A stretch of 64,000 nt of DNA from Cheilinus undulatus (taxonomy: Eukaryota; Chordata; Actinopteri; Labriformes; Labridae). Location: assembly GCF_018320785.1 (NCBI RefSeq), contig NC_054879.1:47194198-47258197 (forward strand), read 5' to 3'. Positions within the stretch are counted from its first letter, which is position 1. Each line of letters starts with the position of its first letter. The notes beneath the pieces are model-generated. The model saw only the letters and a list, made by a program, of their open reading frames with translations, ran no database searches and was not told the origin of the DNA. Positions 16,205 to 29,590 of this stretch are shown here, in pieces. The position numbers and the translations under genes are program-made.

Positions 16205-16858
16205 TAATAACCAAAAGCTTCATATCTTGTATGGCCTCCTCTGGCCTTGATAACAGCTTCATTCTTGCTGCCATTGTTTTTATGGACTTTTCCACAGTCT
16301 CTTTGTTATTGAGGTCCAAATAGTTTCTAGCTGTTCCCACAGACTTGCTCTAGATGAAACTTTTGTGCCATCAATCTTTGAATCTACTAAATCCAAAATT
16401 TGTTCAATAGGATTCAAATCCGGACTTTGACTTGGCCAGTCCATCAGTTCCAGTACTCCAGAGTCCTTTCTCTTGGTCAATAGTCTCTGCACAGCTTTGA
16501 AGTCTGCTTGGGGTCATTGTCTTGTTGGTATATGAACCCTCGACCAATCAGATTCAGTCCAGAAGGGATCCCATGATGCACTGAGATGTTGTGGTAGACG
16601 TTCTTGTTCATGATACCGTCCATTTTCACTCATTTGCCCACGCCGTATCCACAGATGGAACCCCATACTATAATGGACTCTCCACCGTGTTTCACTGTGG
16701 GTGCATCTGGCATCAAAACCTTCTCCAGCTTTTCTGCGGACATAAACACGACCATGCTGACCCAAGAGTTCAAACTTGGACTGGTCCGTCAAGAGTACCT
16801 TCTTCCAGTCATCAACAGTCCAGTGTTTGTGCTCCCTGGCAAATCTGAGGCATTATAA
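16205..16858 (-). pseudogene. Tc1-like transposase remnant
   Basis: Minus strand: KKVLLTDQSKFELLGQHGR around 16,760-16,810 corresponds to the first catalytic aspartate block of Tc1 transposases. A DNDPKQTS-like string near 16,500-16,520 corresponds to the second, and MDWPSQSPDLNPIE near 16,410-16,445 to the third (glutamate). The blocks fall in different frames with stops between them, and no terminal repeats or start were found. It is dead and 5'-truncated. Confidence 0.8.
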
Positions 16859-17947
16859 ACTAAGGTTTATAATGAGCTCATGGTGGTCGTGATAAAATTG
16901 GAGGCATTTTCCTTTATAAAGTTTTATTTAAAAGATGACCGCTCTGTTCTTCAGGTGATAGTGTCATACTGCTATTTTTGTACCGTTTGTGACCGCTGTT
17001 TTGTGTCAGATGTGTTTTTTCAGATTAAACTGCGAACAGAGCCTTTAAGAATTCTCTTCTGTCATTAAATCTCATGTTGACATTTAATAAGTCAACATAA
17101 TGTACGCAGCAGCTGACAACATGCAGTCCTGGGAATCAACAGATGGTGTCTACACCCACACAGCACTCCACTGAAACATGCTGTTTCAACATTTAACAGC
17201 ATCACTGTGATATTAATACGCATTATTGCATTAAAACACAATTACAGCCTTTTAGCTGCCTCATGAAAACTGTGCATTATGTTTCTTTCAAGGGTTGTTT
17301 CAAATACAGCTCAAGGAGTTAATGTTCAAGTTTTCATATTGTTGCATAGCAACAGTCAGCTGGCCAACTTGTTGTCCTCGCCTGCTAAAAATGCATCTCA
17401 AGCATGCACACCCATAATATTTACTGTATTTGGCAGATGGAATAAAGGCAGATACAGCCACATGGTCTGATGTCAAGCGTCTGGAACAGCCTGGTGGTTA
17501 TCTGGAGGACTCTTACATTCGCCATTCATCACAAAGAGTGGAGGAAATTAGCGTGCACAGTCCCATCTGCCTGGAATGATGCGTGTACGCCTCTCTATCT
17601 GTTAAAGCTGTAAAGAAGCTTTTCATTTTGCTTCAGCCTGATAAAGGGAATTCATTTGTATGAGTCATCAAAGCTGAGGGTAACAGAGCCTCCAGGTTCA
17701 GCGAACACAGCAGAGGGAGGGATAAAGGCTGAATAATACATTTATTACGCATTAGATGACTAAATTCTACAACTTCAAGATTCGATTAGAAAAGATTTTC
17801 AACTAAGGAGGTCAGTGAATGTGCTCAGGCTAATTTAGGCCTCTTTCTTCATATTTGTAGCAATAATGATTCAGAACTTTATCAGAATGTTCAAGCAGGG
17901 GGCTCAGGGTACAACCTGCTTCTGATCTACCTGTCCGTCTAAAACAC

Positions 17948-18660
17948 AGGTGTCAAACTCAAGGCCCGGGGGCCAAATGCGGCCCATGGCACAGTTTTAC
18001 CTGGCCCGCAAGACCATTTCATATTTAAATTTGATGTGGCTCACCTGAATGAGGTCTGCAGATTTCCAGTACAAAAATGTAAATTTAACCTTGAAGATTT
18101 TAAAAATAAAAAGATTTGTTGAAGTCATAAAAATTGGAAAAGGAAGAGAGTAGAAATAGTCAGGAATGAGGGAAAGAAATTAATTTGTATTTTCATTTCA
18201 TATTTTCATTTAGCATCCCAAGATTATGACCTACACTTAGAATTTTGACTTTTTATTTCATGTTTTGACCTTTTAAATTCATAATTTTGACCTTTTCTCT
18301 TTTTTTGTGACCTTTTAGGTTCACATTTTTCATTTCAAATCATATTGTGACCCTCTAAACACCTAACTTTGACTTTTAATCCATATTTCACTTTTGAACT
18401 CCTGATCCAGATTTTTATCTCATATTTTGACCTTTTAGAGTCACAATTTTGAATTTTAACTTCAATTTTGACCCTTTAAACTCTCGATTTTGTATTTTAT
18501 CTCATATCTTGATCTTTAAATTCCTGATTTTAACTCTATCTCATATATTTGCCTTTTAAAAGCCTTACTTTGACTTTAAATTTTGTATTTTGATCTTTAG
18601 GACTTATAAATTTGACTTTTTAGCTCAGATTTTAAGCCTTTAACTCATTTATTTATTTAG
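17948..18660. mobile_element. hAT-type fragment, CAGGTGTCAAACTCA end
   Basis: The start CAGGTGTCAAACTCAAGGCC followed by a GGCCAAATGCGGCCC block is a typical vertebrate hAT terminus. Beyond it, 18200-18650 is a degenerate array of TTTTGACCTTTTAA-like words. No matching right end was found nearby. Confidence 0.55.
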
Positions 18661-19522
18661 CATTTATGTGACATGGACACACAGTTACATTGATGCTGTG
18701 ATATTTAATCATTTGACTGTTTTTTTTAGAAATCTTAAATCATTTATCATCACTGTTTAATTTTCTATAATTCATCACGTGTGAAAACACGGTTGATAGT
18801 TTTCAGTTAAATGTTGACCCTGTTAGACCCTCAGGTTAGACCTAAATTCAGATTTCAGCCCCTGCTGTGATTCACTTTGACTCTCCTGCTCAGAGCTTAA
18901 AAAGGAGGCTCTGTGTGAAATGTCACAAATCAATGAGCAGCTCTGTTCACTGATGGACCTACTGGAGTTCAGCGTTAATATAAAACAGCGGTTAGATGTG
19001 TTTGGCATTTAGCATCAAACAGACCTTTTATTTGGTTACTTCATCCTTAAACAACATTTACATTTATTTACCAAAAACTGTCTTTACTACTCCTACAGCC
19101 ACGCTTCATGTACAAACATCTGTGATCCTAAACACATCGTTCTGAAGAACTCAGAGACTCCAACCATGGCACTGTGACGGATGCCACCAATGCAATTAGT
19201 TTGTGAAATTTCCTCCCTTCTCCATATTCCAGTCTGTAAGTGATATTAGAAAGTGGAAGCGTTGTTTAGAAACTTTCAGTCATTTTGCACAGAATTTGAG
19301 GGAATTTATTGAACATTTTTGGCAATCTGATTGGAAATTTTGGATGAGAATTGCTTTGAAATTTTGGTTTATTTGTTTGAAAATGTATACATTTTCCATG
19401 GTACTTCTGGGAAAAATGTTATTTAAATATTTATACATTTTTATAGAAAGTTTCACTTAAATGTTTGCGGAGGACATTTTGTAGGTTTTTTTTAAGAACT
19501 AAAATTCTGATTGAAATAAATG

Positions 19523-20028
19523 CAGTGTTAATTTTGGCAGCTATTTTTAATTTGAGTCTGAGTTTTAGTCTTTAAATGAAATGCATTTTAGTTTTAGTCA
19601 CATTTTAGTCATTTCTATCCTTTTTGGTTTTAGTCTAGTTTTAGTCCATATAAAGTCCTCACATTTTAGTCTTTACTTTTAGTCCAAGCATTATTCTGTT
19701 GTCTAAATCTGGTACCAAATCATGGTAGTGTGTTCTCTGTCTAACCTGGGGTCCCTGCTTTCTACAGCTGAGAGGCAGAATAGATACAGATGTATTGTTG
19801 TTGTAGATTTACCCACAGTGGAGGAATATCATGGATTTTGAATGTCTGACAAAAACTACATTAAATATTTAGTCTAGTTTTATTCATCTTGAGGAAAATC
19901 AAACTTAGTTTTTGTCAGTTTTAGTCATCACAGATCCATTTTTGTTAGTCTTAGTCTAGTTTTTGTCATGAAAAAAGGCTGTCGATGAACATTTTTAGTC
20001 AGAGTTTTAGTCAACGAAGTTAACACTG
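19523..20028. mobile_element. hAT-type MITE (CAGTGTTAA family)
   Basis: The ends are CAGTGTTAATTTTGGCAGC and GAAGTTAACACTG. The interior is full of TTTTAGTCTAGTTTTAGTC words, antiparallel to the copies at 5957 and 50867. The flanking octamers are similar but not identical. Confidence 0.75.
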
Positions 20029-21369
20029 AAAAAAATGTCTAAAACTTTTGATAATGTTTTGGAATTTTGGGGGTATTTTTTAAGTTCTGGAAATCCAAAA
20101 TAATTTCAAAGGAAATTTTCCAAGATCTTCAGAACTTTTAGTCTAAATTTTGTCAAACTCTGCTTTATGAGTTCTTTAGGTTTGCCATCAGAAATGAGAC
20201 TTTTTTTGTGGAAACTACTTCCTGTTCAAAGACAAGGCTTAGGTTTGAATTTATTACTTATTTGGGATAAGAAGGATTAACTAAATTTGTATTCTAAACA
20301 AACGCTCAGGAGGTTAACACCCAACCTCACATTCTTTATTCCCTGATTTGGATTTTTACCTGAATGTGGAAGGTACTAATGTTGAACGCTGAGATTACCA
20401 TGAGCTCCTCACCAAGTAGAATGACACGTTCCTGTGTGAAAATCCACAACGCTGCCTCTCTTCTGATTAAAAGAATTTGGGAGTGGTCTTTAACTTTTCC
20501 ATGGAGCTGTAAATGACAGTCTGGCGCTTCAAATCAGTAAAAAAATATGAGCATTTGATGCCAGATCTAAAAAGTGGTTTAAATAAATCTAATATGAAAT
20601 ATTTAAAGACATCTAAAGCTTTAGATACCTCAAAACATCCCTCCAATGCACATGCCTCATCTTTGTAACAATAAGGAACAGAGAGAGCCGGAGGATCTAC
20701 ATCAATGAAACCCCTCTGAGGACCTTTCAAAGAAAAACCAGGCAACAGAGAGAGAGCAGGATTTGTTCATTTGTCTTTGAATTACTGAACAAGCCAGACT
20801 AAATCTGGGAGGTGCCTTAACAGATGAAGTTAAAGATGCAATAACTGCACTGTAACAGAGGAACAAAACGCCTCAGGATCACATATGAAACCTCTGATGG
20901 AGCAACGGAAAACAGAGACAAGGAGAAATAAAAACTACTCCATAAAACATGCGTAATAGGACACAATTATATTCCACTATAAATGATTCCAGTCTGATTT
21001 ACTCCCACTGTTATAATGTTCTGCAGTCAGCCATCACTGTTTGCTAAATATGTCAGACACCTAATGAGGCCTGTCCAATGACAATAAGCCACTTTCCCTT
21101 CAAGCTTTGCTCTTCCTCTGCAGGTCTTGCTCATTGTCCTGCAGCGAGGCTCACAAAGGAATAGGAGAGCGCCAGCCCATCCTGTTTACGGCACTTCAAA
21201 CCCAAAATCACAATGACATCACCAAGCATGCCGTTTGACTGCTCGCATGGTTGAAGCAAAGCCAACAAGCGCTTCATATTTAAGACTGGGCAGTAAAGTA
21301 ACAGAAATATTAAAGCTAGAAGGAGGCCTATTTAAACTGCACTACAGTATTAAGACTGCGCCTGCATGG

Positions 21370-21930
21370 TCCTGCTACAGCGATCAGTAGGTGTCTGCTC
21401 CAAGAATCAGCCTGCCACATTTGACTGATCTGGATAAGGCCTGTGTGATAGGGCAACTGCAAGCTGGTTGTGGCATTATTGGGAGTGAGCCCTGGTACCA
21501 TCTCCAAACTGAAGGCCAAGTTTCATATGACAGCGGATGTCAGAGACAGGCTGCAAAGTGGACGTCTGAAGAAGACGCTTCCCCACCCTGTCAGCATTCA
21601 GGACCTGTAGGCTGTCTTCTACAGATCTGCGGTCTGGGTTTACAGGAGATATGGCCGACGGCTCTCTGCCGCAGACTGCAATCAGCCAATCTCCAGTCTC
21701 AAAGAAGGCCTGCCATGACTGCTCTTCACTGTCAGGACTGTATGCACTGATGGCAGCAACACGTGCACTGGAACCTGAACATGTGGAGGACCGTAATGTT
21801 CAGCGATGAGTCCAGATTCTGCCTACAGTAGTTGGATCACAGGGTGTGGAGAAGATGCTGAGAACGCTATGCTGACTGCTGCACCTATAGAGTAACATCT
21901 TTTGGTGGAGGCTGTGTGATGGTGTGGGAC
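21370..21930 (+). pseudogene. Tc1/mariner transposase N-terminal remnant
   Basis: Fragments read in shifting frames: DLDKACVIGQLQAGC, a VRDRLQSGR(L)KK helix-turn-helix region, TAADLQ-like and FTGDMADG stretches, then VMFSDESRFCL at about 21,800 (first catalytic aspartate) and a GCVMVW end near 21,925. Many stops and frameshifts are present. The homology stops where Penelope-like sequence begins. Confidence 0.7.
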
Positions 21931-21936
21931 GCCAAA

Positions 21937-22154
21937 ATGCAATTAGAACTGGAAACATGAACTACCCTATGGCAAAACATTACCTTGAACTCCACAACAG
22001 CAACCCAGCAGCACTACAAGCTATTGGCATTGATCACATCGCATCATCCTTAAGGAGAGGAGACAGACAAAAGAAACTAAATCAACGGGAGGCTTTCTGG
22101 ATTTTCAAACTACAGACCACTAAACCCTCCAGTCTAGATGAAGAGTTGGATTAG
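21937..22154 (+). pseudogene. Penelope-like element, C-terminal GIY-YIG tail
   Basis: The frame reads AIRTGNMNYPMAKHYLE, then GDRQKKLNQREAFWIFKLQT and a SLDEELD end, stop at 22,152-22,154. The RGGDR..LLQREAFWI..L.T..P.GLNEE pattern is the C-terminal end of Penelope-like element proteins, downstream of the GIY-YIG endonuclease core. Upstream reverse transcriptase is absent, so this is a 5'-truncated copy abutting the Tc1 remnant. Sequence to about 22,330 may be its 3' untranslated part. Confidence 0.75.
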
Positions 22155-23105
22155 AATTGTTTATTGTGTTTTTAAGCTGAACATCTTTTTTTAACCCATA
22201 TAACCAGTGATGTAATATTTTTTTTTCCTGTTTGCCAGCAACTTTATGAAGAGCACCTCAAACAAACTTTTTATTGAGTCCTAGAAGCGCTCCTTCCTAT
22301 GGTTTTTTATCATCTAAATATACCAACTATGTTTTCAGAAATCTGGCCATAGATTAGAGTACTACCCAAAATGTTCTGTTTCCTGGACAAATGAGGAATG
22401 ATCCTTTTTTAGGGTCACGAGACTCACAAAGTGAGTCAAACTAACCACACAGATTTCATGGCATGGCATGTGTGTTGAACTATCAATAGATGTCAGGATT
22501 TCTCATTGGCTGAGAGAGAACTCTGACCTGTTGGCAGCACAAGAGAAAAAGTCAAGGGATCACGTGTTTAATGATTCATTGTTTGGATGCGTCCCAGTCT
22601 AAATGTGCACAAATTATTATTCAGAAATTCAATAGTATTGATTATTCCAACCAGCACTGTCATATTTTTAGCCACTGTGATTCAATCCACCGTTTTAAAG
22701 AGATTCAAACTAAGAGCATTTATTTTTGTCATTATTTAAACTACATAACTTCACTGGTGTGATAATCCATATTAACTGTCCATAAATCTCAGTTTATGCC
22801 ATCAATAATCCCAATCTGAAAAAAAAACCTCTTAACTGTAGAAAGTTGAAATCAGTCATTTCTACGATGCAGACAGTCGACAAATCAGAGACAGAATCAT
22901 CCAGGCCATGGTTAGACTTTAACTCTCAACATCCAACTAAACAGCAGTGTGGGCTGAGTTTGCTTTAGAGGAGGTGAATACTGAATCACTGAATAGCACA
23001 AATATATAATTTATAATAGTAAGTTTATAATCCGGTTTCTCAGGTGAGGTTTAGTTGTGGTTGAATCCCGTGATGGCTGCAAAGGAGACTCAACACAGCC
23101 GTCAA

Positions 23106-23148
23106 TCTAATTTTCAATTAATTGTCCAGCCCTAATATATATACACAC

Positions 23149-23190
<42 letters not shown>
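23106..23190. repeat. TAGGGCTG-family end fragment joined to a CA microsatellite
   Basis: The string TTAATTGTCCAGCCCTA (ending about 23135) is only the terminus of a TAGGGCTG-family element. It is followed directly by (AC)n with CCC interruptions up to 23190. Confidence 0.65.
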
Positions 23191-23193
<3 letters not shown>

Positions 23194-23382
23194 TAGCCTT
23201 TCCCTCAAACATCACAATGAGTTTCCTGCTCGTCTCTGTCTTGTCTTGTTTCCACTGTCTGTTTCGTTTGAACGCAGCTTTATTGCATCTTTCTGCAAGT
23301 GTTGTAAGTGTGTTGTCCTTCATCTGCCATGCTCTGTTTTGAATCACTGAATAGAAAAAATATAGAAATAAGTAATATAGAT

Positions 23383-24722
23383 AAGGGCTGAACGATTTGC
23401 AAAAATAACCTAATTGCATTTGTTTCCTGTAATATTGCAATTGCAATTTTAAATGCCATTATTTAGATTCCTCATTTTTTCTGTTGTTTAAAAAACATGA
23501 GCAAGAAATCATTCTCTATTATAACAAGTACAATATTAGATGAGTTCAACTAGAGCTCAATTTAGAATAAAAACATCTTTCTGTGATATTGGCTCACATA
23601 GCAAATTTTGATATCAACTGCTTTATTGAAGGGGATGATCATTTCTCATGTTCTCAATTTGATGAAAAAAAATAAATGCATGAGCAAGAAAAGTAAGATT
23701 TTTGTAAAAAATAAAATAAAATAAAAAAGATACTTGAAGGTTTGAATAACATATAAAGTAGTGATACTTTACACGTGCCTCTAGGGCCAGATGTGGTTCT
23801 TTAATGTCTTCATTTTAAATATGATTCACCCAGAAAACCTTAAATAAGGGAACTTTTTTGTACTTTTTCACCTTTTTTTCCACTTTCACCCATTTCCTTT
23901 ATAGTTTGTCCATGTCTATGTGTTCCTGGAAAGCATCCTTGGGTTTCTTGAAAGGCGCTATATAAATACAAGATATTATTAGCATTTTTTTCCTTTTTTC
24001 CACCTTTATCCCATTTTCCCTTTAATAATTATTGCCAGAATTAATGCCATTTAATACCACTTTTCCCTACTTTTTTGCCCATTTTGACACTTGATTTGCA
24101 ATATTTTATGCATTTTTTTTGCCACTTTTATACCCATTTCTGCCCCTTTTCACCCTTTTACTCTGCATTTTCACCCATTTAAGCTCCTTATTGTCATTAA
24201 ATACCACTTTTTACTAGTTTTTGCCCATTTTAACCAATCTTGACTGCTTTTTGCCCATTTTAGTCACTTTTCACTCATTTTTTTTTCACGGTTTTACCAC
24301 TTTTGGACCATTTTACGCCAACAGTAACTCATTTTTTTGTCCCTTCTCACCCATTTTTGCTACTTTCTGACACTTTTCCCAATTCTCCTCTCCATCTTTG
24401 CCCCTTTTCACCCATTTTGGTTGCTTTTCCATTTTGCCACCATTTAACTTATTTCTATTGCTACTTCAAGCCATTTTTTGCCACCTTTCACCTCTTAGAT
24501 TGTGGCTCCTGCAAAGGTATTTTTCAACTATTTGGCTCTTTGGTTGAGCAGGGTTGAGTAACACTGGTGTAAAGGATAAAAAAAAAAAAAAAAAAAAACA
24601 TTGTATCAAACTGGTATTTCGACACGTTTCAGATTAAAGAAATATTGCGCTGTCTGGGATTTGAATATTGCAGCATGCCATATTGCGATTTAATCTAATT
24701 TGTGATTAATTGCCCAGCCCTA
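23383..24722. mobile_element. composite TAGGGCTG-family element with nested hAT
   Basis: The outer ends AAGGGCTGAACGATTTGC and TTAATTGCCCAGCCCTA are flanked by a perfect octamer atatagat (23375-23382 and 24723-24730). Inside, from AAAGTAGTGATACTTTACACG (about 23757) to GGTTGAGTAACACTGG (24565), lies a T-rich hAT-type insert. The same composite, with the insert at the same place, occurs at 60996-62067. Confidence 0.85.
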
Positions 24723-24739
24723 ATATAGATAACTGAAGA

Positions 24740-25382
24740 TTACGGCCAAGCAATTAATTTCAAAATAGATTAAATTGCAATATGGCCTGCTTCAATTTTT
24801 AAATCGTGCAAGTTGCAATATTTCTTTCACTTAAATTGTGTCAAAATAGCAGTTTAATAAATCAATTTCTTGCAGTGGCAGAGATTTTATGTACATTATG
24901 CAAACATTAAGTGTCATTTATTTTCTTCTGGTTTACAAAAATCCTCCTTTTTGTGTTTTATGTTTGTTTTTCCTTATCAAAATGATAACGCCCTTAAACA
25001 AAGCAAATGACGTCACATTTGCAATACAAGCAAAAATAGTTAGCTCATTCTAAATAAAACTGATGAAGCCTAGCGTTACTTCACGAAAGTCATACCCCAT
25101 CTGTGATCAGCTGGTAGCCAGCCTCCCCTCCTCCACCCCAGCCTCCTCCTTTATAGCTTAAAGCTTGTTACAGCCTCATATTCAGATTCATGCTACTATG
25201 GATTAATTGCTTTGGAAATAATTTCATTGTTTTCAACACAAACGGTCTTATTCATGGAACTATTAATTGCTTGAATTGTCAAAAAATACACGAGATTAAC
25301 CCAAGAATAATCACTTATTAAATCACAATATTGGGGGAAAAAAATCGCAATTAGATTATTTTTGCAAATTGTTCAGCCCTAC
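24740..25382. mobile_element. TAGGGCTG-family element, longer version
   Basis: The left end is decayed (TACGGCCAAGCAATTAATTTC); the right end is AAATTGTTCAGCCCTA. The segment 25080-25230 (AAAGTCATACCCCATCTGTG, TTTATAGCTTAAAGCTTG) matches 44380-44515 in reverse orientation, so both derive from a longer family member. Confidence 0.65.
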
Positions 25383-26668
25383 TCAGGATGCAACCCATCC
25401 TGATGCACTGAGATGTTGAACCACAGACAGGATAATCATAATCAAAATAAATCATGAGACCAGTGAGGACGCACGGATCTACTAAAGCCTGAGCTGAAAT
25501 CTACACCTTCACCGTTGTTAATGTGTAATCTAAACAGAGTTTGTAACGTCACCTGTCCTCCTCCAGCTGTTGGGACGTACAGACCTGACAGCAGCTGCAG
25601 CATGCTAATCGACGCGCTGTGCTGCTCCACAAACACTACAAGCATGCTAATCATGTCAGCTCTATGACAGACAGTTTATATGCTAATCCTCCTCTGTGTG
25701 TGTTTGCCCTGCTGTCGGCTTAACAAACCTGTTTATGGCTAGTTAGGGGCTGACTGAACTCATTAGACTTTAGAATGACAGATGTTTATTTCCATCAAAG
25801 TTTGTTTCCAACAGGTGACACCAGCAGCTTCTGCCAACATCTCTTCCTCGTCCGTTGGAGGCTTTTGTTTCGAATGAGTACTACATGGAGGATGCCCTCG
25901 AGCGCCTAACAGAGCTCATCGTTCATGACAGAGAGATGAATCAGGAGGGTATCTGTGACCAAGTGACTCATTAAACCAGAGTAAACAAACACAAGGTTAA
26001 AGCTCTGAGAGTACAGAGAACATTCACTGAGGAGGAAGAGCAACAAACATGGATTATCTACCAAGCTGATCTTTCATCATAGAATGAACCAATCAACTCG
26101 CAGCTTTTCTTACAGCAGCTGTAGTCAACTCCACTGAAAACACACCTTATGTGTAGACAAAGTTTCTGCAAGGGTGTGTTGAATCATGATGGAACTTCTG
26201 AAGGAGCCAGGAGTGTGAAGCATGTTTGTCATAACGAATGCAAATGCTGCCGTCACATTAGTCAGCGGATGTGGTAGCTGGGTGCAACACTCGTCAGCCT
26301 GACGCGTGAAGAGATTTCCATAATACTCGAGCAAATGATGGTGTCAGTGCGCTGCTGTCGACCTCCGCATGAGTGGTGTGATTGTGAGTTTCTCTCATCC
26401 CCACCACAGCTGAGAAGGTGTGTGTATTCATGTTCTGTTTGTTTGGTTTTTCACAGGCAACTCCACATGGAACAGCTCTGTCATCAAAACTGATATAAAC
26501 AGCATACAAGCAGGAAAAATATTACAACAGGCTGTTTGCAGTCACATGATCGTGAATGACAGCTGGGATCCAGGAGGTGGCGCACAGTGCTGTTCTTTAT
26601 TTCTGATTTTTGACAGCATAATCTCTTCATCAGGCAGCAGGCTTACTTTTTCAAAGGTTACAGTAGAG

Positions 26669-28098
26669 CACTGATCATCAACTGGCAGCTCGGGGGCCAT
26701 ATCAGGACCCCCAAAGCTTCCTGTCCGGCCCCCCCAAGGATCATGAAATTCAGAAAAGGAGGAAAAGAAGATGTTGTGGTTTTAAAGGTATCCTTTAGCT
26801 TTAAATGTCTGCTGCTGTTAAATCCACCCCAAAAGCAATTCATATTCAAATAGTTTGAGAATGACTTTACATTTGATCTGTTTTACAAAAATTTACTGTC
26901 ATAATTAGTCGATATTTAAAAAAAGGGTTAAGGTTGGCAGAAGTGCTGCAAAAATGACCAGATAAAATGGTGAAAAGAGGTTAAAATGTAGCAAAAATTG
27001 GTAAAAGAGGAAAAAAGGGGCAACAAGTATGATTACTAATGACAAAAAATAGTGCAAAAAAAGTGAAATGGGGTTAAAACGTGGCAAAAATAGGAAAAAA
27101 GTGGCAAAAATGGATAAAAGAGTGGCTTAAATGGGATAAAACATGCAAGACAAGTGATTTAAATGGGTTAAAGAGTGGCAAAAATAGCACAAAAGAGGCA
27201 AAAATTTGTAAAAGAGGAATAAAAGGGATAAGACATGCGGGAAAAGTGGTTTAAATGGGTTTAAGAATGGCAAATATAGAAGAAAACAAGTTAAAGTGGC
27301 AAAAATGGGTTAAAAGTGGCAGAAAATGCATTTAAACTTGGAAAAAATGTTGAAAAAGTGTAATGAAAAGAGGTTAAAATGTGGCAAAATTGGAAGAAAA
27401 GTTGCAAAAATGGATAAAAGATTGGCTTAAAGGGGATAAAACATGTAGGAAAAGTGGTTTAAATGGGTTAAAGAATGGCAACAATAGAACTAAAGTGGCA
27501 AAAATTTGTAAAAGAGGGGAAAAAAGGGGATAAAACGTGGTGAAAGTAGTTTAAACGGGTTACAGAATGGCAAAAATAGAAGAGGCAAAAAGGTATCAAA
27601 AATGGGTCAAAAATTTGGAAAGAAAAAAAGGATTTAAGATTGCAAAAAAGTTGAAAAAGTGTAATGAAAAGGGGTTAAAAATGGCAAAAATGGAAGAAAA
27701 GGGGAAAAAATGGATAAGAGTGGCACAAAGTGGAAAAAACATGGGGAAAGCAGTTTAAATGGGTTAAAGAATGGCAAAAATTGGGTTAAAGATGCAAAAA
27801 TGTGTTAAGATGATTTAATACCGGTGCTAAATCACAACTGTGGAGGGCCCATTCTCTGGGATTTTCAGGGGCCCAGCCAACTCTGTTGTCAGTCCTGCTA
27901 CATGATAGATAACAGAGACAGATCTCACTGGTAATACCTAAAAATGTCCTGCATTTTGAAAGAAGATGCAAATACTACTACAGTAATATTTCAATCAGAC
28001 CAAAATAATTATTATATTTTTGTGTATTTGAAAGTCCAGCCCCCAGAGTTTCTGTCAGACTAAATCTGGCCCTTGTGCAGAGGTACTTGAGGACCCTG
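26669..28098. mobile_element. hAT-type element, reverse relative of 1013-2055
   Basis: The left end CACTGATCATCAACTGGCAG and right end GTACTTGAGGACCCTG are the inverse of the first copy's ends. A perfect octamer cagtagag flanks it (26661-26668 and 28099-28106). The interior (about 26930-27810) is a purine array of GTGGCAAAAATGGGTTAAA-like words, including larger repeated blocks of roughly 300 bases. The 63-codon and other frames here are low complexity. Confidence 0.85.
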
Positions 28099-29109
28099 CA
28101 GTAGAGGTTCCTCTCCGCCATGCGACTTCAGACCTTTATGTACAAAGTTTAATTAAAGTCAAACACAGCCGTTATCTCTGCTAACCTGAATCAACACAAA
28201 AGCAAGAAAGAAGTCAAATAGGAGGGTAGTAGAAGTGTTCTATATTTGTGGATGTCTGTCTCAACTTCTCCTCTCTGCCCTAAATGAGCAGTGCCAGGTT
28301 TCAACGGTCCAACACTGGGGATTTTTCAAGGTCAGCCTAGCTCAGTCAGCCATGAATTATTGAGCTTGAGCACGCTCCGTGCCTGCTCCGTTTGCGCCGC
28401 TTCTGATGCCGTCCCTCTTCTTTTAAGATTGCCCACTGTGACATATGACAAACTAAATATCCCACAACGATGCTGGGGCTATTTTTTGATCCCTGTTTGG
28501 AAATTTCCTCTGTGCTTCACCTCTGCAACAGGAAGGTCAGATCTCACAGGATCACACTGGGGAGAGTCAGTGTCTTCCTCGAGGATGCTAATGCAGGACG
28601 GCTGCAGGCGATTAAATGATTACAACACAGCCTCATCCCAAACACTGTAAGATTCATTTACAACTCCTGTAAATATGGACAGAGAAAGGGCAGATCCAGC
28701 TTTAGGATTAGGGAATACATTTATGTCTACAGCTGCTTATAAGTCAGGTTTACAGGAATCAAAGCTGAGCAAGGTTTTAGTCCACTCATTTCAAAAACAA
28801 GCAGCCCAAATGCATATTAATCACCAAAACTAATGCTGGCGCTCATTTTGTTTACTGCCTGCTCAAATATTCCTTTAACATGTTCAATCTTAGGGGAATT
28901 TAACACTTCCTCTTAGGTGCATGTGTGTTTGCAGGTGTATGCACACACAGTTTATCCAGACACTTTCTCTACCTGGAGGGATTAGCTCTAATACCTGACC
29001 ATAGTGAGCCAGTCAGCTGTAATCTCCCGTCTCTGAGCCTGCCTCAATCGTAACGAGAACCAGCCACTCACCACTGGACTGACAGTCTGCACGGTAACAG
29101 TAGGAAGAT

Positions 29110-29222
29110 CTGCCGCTAGTTTAGCTTAGCTGGAAGAGCAAGCAGCAATATGAGGATGTATACAGAAGCTTTAGTCCTCAATACAACAGTCACAGGTACG
29201 AATCCTGGTCCTGATCCTCTCT
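29110..29222 (+). repeat. tRNA-like sequence, probable SINE head
   Basis: An A-box-like TAGCTTAGCTGGAAGAGCA near 29122 and a B-box-like GGTACGAATCC near 29195 lie in the right order, but the spacing is longer than in a simple tRNA. I do not see a clean cloverleaf, so a tRNA-derived retroposon head is more likely than a functional tRNA. Confidence 0.4.
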
Positions 29223-29590
29223 CTCCATATTATCTGTCTCTTCAGCTGTCCCGACTAATATAGGATAAAAAGTCTCCAAAATATTCTTTAAAAAACAACA
29301 GAAAGGATTCTTTTACAATAAAAGTATGTATGATACATATGATAAATGATGTAACACAATATACAGGTACATCTCAAAGATGAGAATATCATGAAAAAGT
29401 TCAATATTTTTTGTCACTCATTTCAGAAAGGTAAACCCATACATTATATAGACTCATTACACATAGAGTGAAATATTTCAAGACTTTATTTCTTGAAATG
29501 TTGATGATTATGGCTTACAGATAGTGAAAAGCCAAAATTCAGTGTCTCAGAAAATCAGAATATTGTGAAAAAGTTTAATATTGTAAAGTC

